Shown: positions 57,184 to 64,000 of the stretch, piece by piece
How positions within the stretch are numbered: the stretch's first letter is position 1
How the letters are laid out: every line of letters begins with the position of its first letter
NCBI GenBank assembly: GCA_018398585.1
Contig: JAGTTD010000001.1
Location: forward strand, 22,681,438-22,745,437
Direction: 5' to 3'
Origin: Simmondsia chinensis
Taxonomy: Eukaryota > Streptophyta > Magnoliopsida > Caryophyllales > Simmondsiaceae
DNA: 64,000 bases
Translations under genes and position numbers: made by a program
Notes under the pieces: model-generated
Told to the model about the DNA's origin: nothing
Databases searched by the model: none
Seen by the model: the letters and a program-made list of their open reading frames with translations, nothing else

Positions 57184-58995
57184 TGTAGGGAGCGAATCAG
57201 AGTTTTAAACCCTTTATAGAATAAAATGCAGCAGAAATAATAAAAATTTCACTCCCAATATAGATCAATTCACGTATAATTATATTAAATAAAAGTAGGT
57301 CTGGAATGATATATGGTAAAACAAGCTTTGAAATGAGGATGAAGAGTTTCTAACGTACGAAAACTCTACAGGTGAATGCACTAACGAATAAACATAACTG
57401 ATCTAACACCTTAGATCTTGGCAACGAGAGGATTATAGTTTGGAAATATTTTAAAAATAATTCCCTTAAAATTCGATCCTAATTTCAAGCTTTAAAAAAT
57501 ATTTAACTGAAAATATTTTATAATGAAAAATAAAATTTTCTCTTATTTTTTTTTATATATATTTTTCATTCTTCATAAAAACACCACCAATCCTTAAGCT
57601 ATAAATAAGCAAGAAACTTGTGTGTAGCAATTGCAATCATTCATTTTTTTTACCGCCTACTTGTTTACCTTTTGCATTTTACATTCCAATTGCAATGATT
57701 CATTTTTCCAGAACCTACTTGTTTATCTTTTGCGTTTTATATTCCAATTGCAATCATTCATTTTTCCTCTAAATGATTTAAACATAATCATGTGCTAGCA
57801 AGACTACTTTAAATTCATCCCATGTAGAGTTAAAATTATTAATCCTTTTATTTCAAGAAGAATATATATTTTAATTCAAATAACAACTCCACTTGATTAT
57901 GTTGATCTCGTTGTATGTGCAAGACCCGTAGGTTCAATGTCAAGTTGGTAGTGGATATATGACTAGAGAAATATCAAATCAAAGGCACATGGTCAAACTC
58001 CTTTGAATCAATTGCTTAAATGACATCATATGTCACAAGGATCCACTAATTGAAGTTGGCCTCTAGCAAGGCATCCGGACGACCGGATGACATGAATGAA
58101 CTAGTGCCATTTTAAAACCTGTTGGATAGCAATTTCCATGCAAGATCATTCCCTCCATCACAATATGATCCGGGTATCCCTAGGGTATGGATGACTATCA
58201 AATCCCTAATAGGTTTCCACTATACCATCACAATCACTATGTTAGGACCAGTTAAGGGACTCTTCTCTTATTATCCATCTGCCTTGGCCGTGGACTTCGA
58301 GAGTTTGTATGTATGATGATTCATAGAGCATCTCTCCTACCACCAGGATTGATAGATCCCTCAAGCTTCACTCACTGACTCCATGAGTACTTGACTATAC
58401 ACAATCTCAATTTTGCAAGCCCTCTTGGAGTAAGAAGCCTAGAGTCAAAGTACAGTGAGTTGCTCACAAGCCACTATGGTGAACTTAGGTCAAAGAAACA
58501 TGCTTACACAATCGCCACCCTAAGAGCTACCTATTGACTGTTTGGTTTACTCAATCCATGTAGGTGTTCTTTAGTGGGTTTGTCTAGTGAACATATCTTC
58601 CATATGCACCCACACATGTACCTTGGTTTCTCCAGACGAGCAATCATGAGATCAACTGCTCTCTATCAAATAGAGCCGGTCACACTGTGTGTTGGTCTAT
58701 CTGGATCCACCAATGTCCATTCTCAGGGATCCTATGACCAAGAACATTAAGAACAATGTTATCAGGGTAATGGCTCTTAGTATTGTGATTAACCTCACAA
58801 TGCCAATCCCATTACATTATCCTTTGGGCTTTACCATGTTAATGTAACAATGAAGCAATAATAAAGTAAACATGATAAAGAACACAATGTCATTGAAACA
58901 AATATCCATTAAATTATCCAAAATCAAAAATTTATAGGACAAAACTCAACTCCAAATCCTAGGAGGTTGGCTCTAAAGGGCATATAGTTCTTTCA
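57184..58995 (-). mobile_element. Solo LTR of the X family
   Basis: 1812 bp, TGTAGGGAGCG (plus) to ..TTCTTTCA, the reverse complement of X's LTR. Perfect TSD AGCAT (57179-57183, 58996-59000). Carries two copies of the 58-bp unit. Inserted in W's RT; joining the flanks restores the order seen in Z. Confidence 0.93.
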
Positions 58996-61777
58996 AGCAT
59001 AGATTCTGGCTAGAAGGTTTCATCAAAGACGACTCCTTCCTATAGGGTATTAACCTACTGCCATCAATCTAGCCTTGAAGGCCTGTACCTTATTGTCCAA
59101 TGAACTTTTTATACTTGTACATCCACTCAGATCCAATTTAATGGACTTAATGTCTTTCAACTCCTCTATAAGCTCCAGACTTAGTTAAAATATAATTACT
59201 TTAACATAACTTTTACTATCCTAACCCATTGGTCTGCATCCTTATATGTAAGGGTCTCATTGTGGTCTAAAGGAATGGATTCACCACCATGCTTAACCAT
59301 CAAGACTGAAGACATGAATTCTTCATGTCACCCTGACCATCCTCCTACTACACCAAAGCTCTTATGTACTTAGTGAGAGAACAACCTGGTTGAAAATATA
59401 TCTAATACATCATTCACACTATAAGTTGTATCATACTGTTGAGACATAATATCTCATGCTGTCAATATATCGAACACAAGCTATATGTTGTACTTTTAGA
59501 ACACTTTCTAAAGCCTTTTATATAACAAACCCTTGGATATGTAGAAGTGATTCACATATGAATCTTACTACATTCAATAACACAATATTGATCCTTTATA
59601 AAACTCTTTGTGCAAGAAAAAATAAGAACTCTCCTGAAATCCTCCACTTCGATCTAATCAAAGTGACTTGATATAATTATCTAACTGATCCCAACTTTAG
59701 TCTCTAATTCTTTGAACTTTTCAAAGGATTTAAGACATCAGCCTTCATAGGTATATCCATATATCAATTGACCGAGTAGCCACTCATAAACATTTTATGA
59801 AATACTCATCGCTTTCCCTCGCTTGAACTTCTAGCAGTCCGTAAATATTTTATGAACAAGTCCTAGTAGCTTAGTGGTTCTTCTACCTTTACTTCTAAAA
59901 GCTCTTTCAGTTATCATTAATTCGAGCATGATTCACAAATTGATTATCATTTTAGTGCTGAATGATCACATAAGACATATCAAACCAGTGTTTAAATCAT
60001 ACTAGATTAATGTGACCAAAGATTAAGTACCACTTAAACGCTATATGGTATTCAAGAAATTCTTCTTTTATAAGGTTACATAACCTAGATTGTATTAGAA
60101 TAATAAATTTCCATTAACATAGTCTTGATTAAAATAAGTTAGCTATCTACCAATGTACGCTTTGTAATAAACACTTTATTTACTTGACTATCAGTCTATT
60201 TTTTAGAAAAGTAACCAAAATACTATTTTAAAGCAAATGGCAAATAGAAATCAAATTTGTAAAGAAATTGATACATTTAGATAGTTACTCAAAACCAAAA
60301 CCATGTTCCATGACTTAAACTAGTATCTCTAGGTGCAAATACTGAAAGCCTATTCACTAGGACTCAGTGAACTACCTACTAGTCACTACCAGAGGAGACA
60401 GAATATTGAATATCTTATCATGTCGGCTGTCCAGTCTTGGCAACAACAGTATTTGTTCCTAGGAAATTCCTTTTAGAAATATTAATGTCCAGTGGTATTA
60501 TAAAAGAGACAAAACTATTTTGACTCATGTTTTACTTTACCCTCTTTAGGTTCCTAATTCTTGATATAGATGCTTACATTAAGTGAACTCTTCCCTTAGT
60601 TCTTATGACACATTTTCTCTCAAACTATTCTTTCATTCATTTCAGATAATAAGCAATCTCTATTACTTAATGCATCCAGCCTAAACCAATTGAAAGACCT
60701 TGATAGGCAAGTTAGGATCATATCATGTTGAGATTGGTTACCAATATTTGTATTAAGAATTCGAGTTCAATTAAATGAGCCATCATCATATGACGCACTC
60801 TTGAATTGAACTTTCCTAACACAATCTTGTGTCTATCATCTTTCTCATTAGCTATTCTCATGCCATTAGTTCTCTAATCACACACTCTTTTAAATATTTG
60901 ATCATCTCTACTGCAGTTGAATTTTTAAGTATCTAATACTATAAAACATTTGACATCTAATGTTCTAATCTTGCAGATGACTAACTCTTTTATCTAGTCT
61001 AATGTTCCTATCATCCTTTTAACTTAGTAGATCTATTAGCAGCAATCCAAAGAACCCTGAGTATTCACTAGCGCTCACATCTTCTAAAAAATACCATATT
61101 ATAGATATCTTATCATCTCTACTATTGTTGAATTTTTAAGTATCTAGTACTAGAAAACATGTGACATCTAATGTTCAAATCTTGCAGATGACTGACTCTT
61201 TAGTCTATTCTAACGTTCCTAACGTTCTTTTCAACTTAGTAGATATATTAGCAGCAATTCAAAGAGCCCTGAGCATCTACTAGCGCTCTGCACCTACTAA
61301 ACAAATATCATATTATAGTGAGTATAACAGAATAGATAAGTAAGACATACTAGTATTGTTCGCAATGCAAAATTATAACAACCAGTTGGAAATAAAAAAA
61401 CTACAAAACAAGCCAAATAACATACACGATTATTTTTCTTAATTTTAGCAAACAACCAAAGTTCAGAGTTCACAATCCGACACTTACATGTATGTCGTGG
61501 TGACCCAACTAAACCACGTAAAACTCCCCGTCGGCGAGGTCGAAATGAGATATCGGAAGGATGATTGCATTTCTTAATAAATATGTGTTCTTGTAAACTC
61601 TTTACCAATCATATTTAATATACCACTTTTCCCTCAGCCTCTAAGATCCTGTAATAGAGCTCCTTGGGGAGGCAAATGTAGACCCTAGTCAATTGTACAC
61701 CACTATCTCGAGATTGATACATGTCCAGGGAGTATTCCACGTATGCGTGGCCGCACCCGCTTTTCCTGCACTTCAGT
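58996..61777 (-). pseudogene. Element W RT start, decayed gag-pol and leader
   Basis: Near 59001-59100 the minus strand reads through an EGVVFDETF-like block followed by the same TAG and AGCCAGA as in Z. Beyond it, as in Z, sequence to about 61.4 kb shows no readable domain. A 'gcagatgactaactcttt..' segment occurs twice, near 60.95 and 61.18 kb, within a roughly 230-bp imperfect direct repeat. From about 61.48 kb it corresponds to Z's leader repeats. Confidence 0.6.
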
Positions 61778-63670
61778 TGATGCTCGGTGTTTTGCTTAGC
61801 AAGTGCACTAAGTCGTATGAAGTAATATAGAATGAGTAGAGTATCGTCTCACGAGGATTGTTATTGAATGAGTACCAAAATTAGCAGTTTCAGTACTATT
61901 TGAAATACCAAAATTTTAGTTTTTGAAATGAAACAAACAAAATGGAAAGAACTAAATTAGGCTACTGATTTTTGGAAAATTTTCTGATTTTTGAAGATTT
62001 TTATGATTTAATAAGCTCTAAGGCATCCGATTTCACCCAGTTGCATCAATGCGCCTTTCTATTCTCGATATTGAAGTTGTTATTACATGTTCAAGAACAA
62101 CAACAACAACACAATCCAATTGCTTCAAGGGCTCCCACAAAAGCGGGGTCTGGGGGGGTTGATGTATGCAGCCTTCCCACTTCAGGGTGTTAACCTGAAA
62201 AGAGGCTGTTTTCGAAGACCCCCAACCTGAGAGACATGTCGTCATCACATCATGGCAACCTGTAAGCAATAGGGAAGCAACGCATAAGAGGAGAACATAA
62301 CATAAAGTGAGTAATGTGAAGCATAACGGCCTAGAAGAGAACTTCAAGGTACTACCATACACCACAAGGCAAAGCAAAATAGCAAGTAAACAGATAGACG
62401 TATAAGCAAATAAGTGCACCCTATTAGGTCCTATACGCCTAGGAACACTAGTGTAGTAGAATAGGCAGCGGCACTGAGGCCGCTGCGTCTGCTACTCCTA
62501 TGCTAGTTCTCCATCAATCTCTATCTACAACCATCTCCTCCTGTTGGTTTAGGTGGGAGCAACATTTAGCATGCTCTTTTACATATTGATGGTCGAAAAC
62601 CCTAATTTAAAAATATTCTTTCTCGAGTAACATTTAGCATGCTCTTTTACATATTAACTCATTAATCTCTTGCCCGAATTAAAATAAGAAAAGAGTTTTG
62701 AAGATCCATGGTTTTCGCTTAGGACCACACAAATCGCGTTAATCTATCTCTAGCATTCGCTTAATTTGGGGTAATTATCAATGTAGCATTCATCATAACT
62801 CTCCTCTCGGACTCATTATGAATCATTATAGGCTTTGAATGATGATAAAGCGTTCAAAACTCACGAAGAATAATGATAAACGCTCCAACAGGCAATAAAC
62901 AAACTTTGAATACGTTGAATTAGAAAAGAGCACATATTACAACTGAATTTTAAAGCATAATATAAAGCAAAATTAAGACAAAATCCGTGAAATTTTAAAG
63001 AATAAAAGGATAGAAAGAGCTTAAAAATACAAAATTACAAACCGAACTTTCTTCCTTCACTCCTTTCCTCTTCCTACGATTTTCCAACTCTTTCTACTAC
63101 TTTGTTTTGAGTTTTTTTTTTTTTTTTTTCCTGAATGAATTGTTTGATTAAACACTTTCCTAAGACCCCTATTTATAGTACATGAGGTTAGGGATTTTAG
63201 AAATAAAAAATTTCACAATCTCATTTGATACTTTTGCCACCCTTCTTTGCAACTTGCTTACAACTTGCTTCTTTTTTCATTTTTTCTTTATTTTTTGCCG
63301 CCCAAATTCAGCTTTTCTTGCAAGTTGAAGTTGTTATTGAAGTGTATAAGAAGTTGTTGCATTTGATTTTTCCATTTTGCTACCCAAATTTGCAATTTGT
63401 TACAAATTGTAGAAGTTTGTTGTGCATCCTTGCTTTAGGCTGTAGATTGACGTGTTTAGCCCATTTTTTGCTTTTGTTTGACGTATCATGCATTCACTTG
63501 TTGATATTAATGATCAAAACTAGCACGAATTGGCATAAAATGACGTTTTTTTTTTGTAAGGAAATGACGATGGGAGCGAAAAGGAGCAAAAGCGATAAAG
63601 GTTTGACGTAAAATGGTTTGAAAATGAACCTAAATGATATAAATAATTATATAGTAAATTAGACTTATCA
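61778..63670 (-). mobile_element. Solo LTR H, Tat/Athila-like (about 1.9 kb)
   Basis: Termini TGATGCTCGG...AGACTTATCA. On the minus strand a TATA box (CTATAAATAG, 63178-63169) precedes CT-rich sequence, and the end reads 'aatcctcgtgagacgat' and 'cttgctaagcaaaacaccgagcatca', similar in style to G. Flanks TCAGT and TCTAT match at three of five bases, so the TSD is weak. Placement is supported by W/Z alignment, which is continuous across it. A-run and T-run tracts are present near 63117. No coding domain. Confidence 0.65.
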
Positions 63671-64000
63671 TCTATCCTAAGAGATCTAACCTTATATTGT
63701 ACAAATGAAAGCTCTCCTCGGGGAGTCTCGCCCACCTACTATATACTACTAGACCGGTAACGGAGGCCATGAGTGTTCACTTAGAAGCTCTCTCCCACTT
63801 GATATTTTTAGTCTTGTGAACCTTTTAATAATTTTAGGAAAAAAAAAAAAAAACAAATATGGAATCCACCTAACCATTTTCTCTGTGTATGCGACGATGA
63901 GCTAACCAATCTATCCGTTACTATCGGTGAGGAGTGTAACAAGTTATTAGTCAAGTGACAACTATTCTTAATTAATATGTTTCCTAAATATATTGAGTCG
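63671..64000 (-). other. Element W leader, continuing past the window
   Basis: Reverse complement of Z's leader around 49270-49545, e.g. 'ctctcccacttgatatttttagtcttgtgaacctttt'. An A-run lies at about 63839-63853. No gene. Confidence 0.65.

Larger units (their letters stand above)
45375..64000 (-). mobile_element. Element W: degenerate copia element (minus), interrupted by Z, an X solo LTR and H
   Basis: Its 3' LTR is split: 45375-47023 and 56228-56384. Together these cover nearly a whole LTR of the family seen in Z at 52782-56227. Its PPT (minus GGACAAGTGGGAGAT) is at 56399-56385. Internal sequence runs from 56400 to the right edge and mirrors Z's internal region. The 5' LTR is outside the window. 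The left border abuts Y's leader, so W appears inserted in Y. Confidence 0.75.

Noticed and set aside
1..64000. A new defence, toxin or metabolic gene system
   Set aside because: No gene cluster or domain set beyond retroelements, the PMD pseudogene and the kelch exons could be supported.

Overview
The window is plant nuclear DNA, almost certainly from a eudicot. It is almost entirely nested LTR retrotransposons, most of them decayed, around one small piece of ordinary gene: the last two exons of a kelch-repeat protein at 16.7-17.2 kb. I see no bacterial-style operon, CRISPR array, rRNA or tRNA gene. Every 'tggtatcagagc' string is a retroelement primer-binding site. I name the elements A-H and W-Z. 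Borders rest on TG...CA ends, direct LTR pairs, primer-binding sites (PBS), polypurine tracts (PPT) and 5-bp target-site duplications (TSDs) read from the sequence.

Left third (1-16.7 kb): a broken plant-mobile-domain (PMD) gene reads on the minus strand. Two insertions split it into pieces at 14.8-14.4, 4.6-4.4 and 1.0-0 kb. Element A (991-4439, TSD GTCAT) is a Ty3/gypsy chromovirus whose gag-protease runs straight into its chromodomain tail, with RT, RNase H and integrase gone. Element B (4617-14406, minus, TSD AACTT/AGCTT) is a copia-type element without gag-pol. Its 3' LTR is interrupted by element C (5000-12429, TSD ATTAC/AATAC), a near full-length Tekay/Del-like gypsy element.

Middle (16.7-45.4 kb): after the kelch exons come a foldback MITE, a miniature LTR element and LTR fragments. 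Then comes copia element Y (minus), split at 22817/43741 by copia element X (22818-43740, TSD CCACA). X is interrupted in its integrase by gypsy element D (28202-39184, minus, TSD ATATG). D is interrupted just upstream of gag by its relative E (33220-38657, minus, TSD TATGT). This gives four nested levels. X's 3' LTR also carries a 750-bp solo LTR (F).

Right third (45.4-64 kb): copia element W (minus) has its 3' LTR split by its plus-strand relative Z (47.0-56.2 kb), so the two form a large inverted pair. Solo LTRs sit in Z (G, 53114-54625) and W (an X-family solo LTR, 57184-58995, and H, 61778-63670).

All coding regions of the elements carry stops, frameshifts or lost catalytic residues; I see no element that looks autonomous. 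The most informative signals are lesions shared between sister elements (D/E and Z/W), the neatly deleted element A, the B element with non-gag-pol contents, and the disrupted PMD gene. I did not find a convincing new molecular system.
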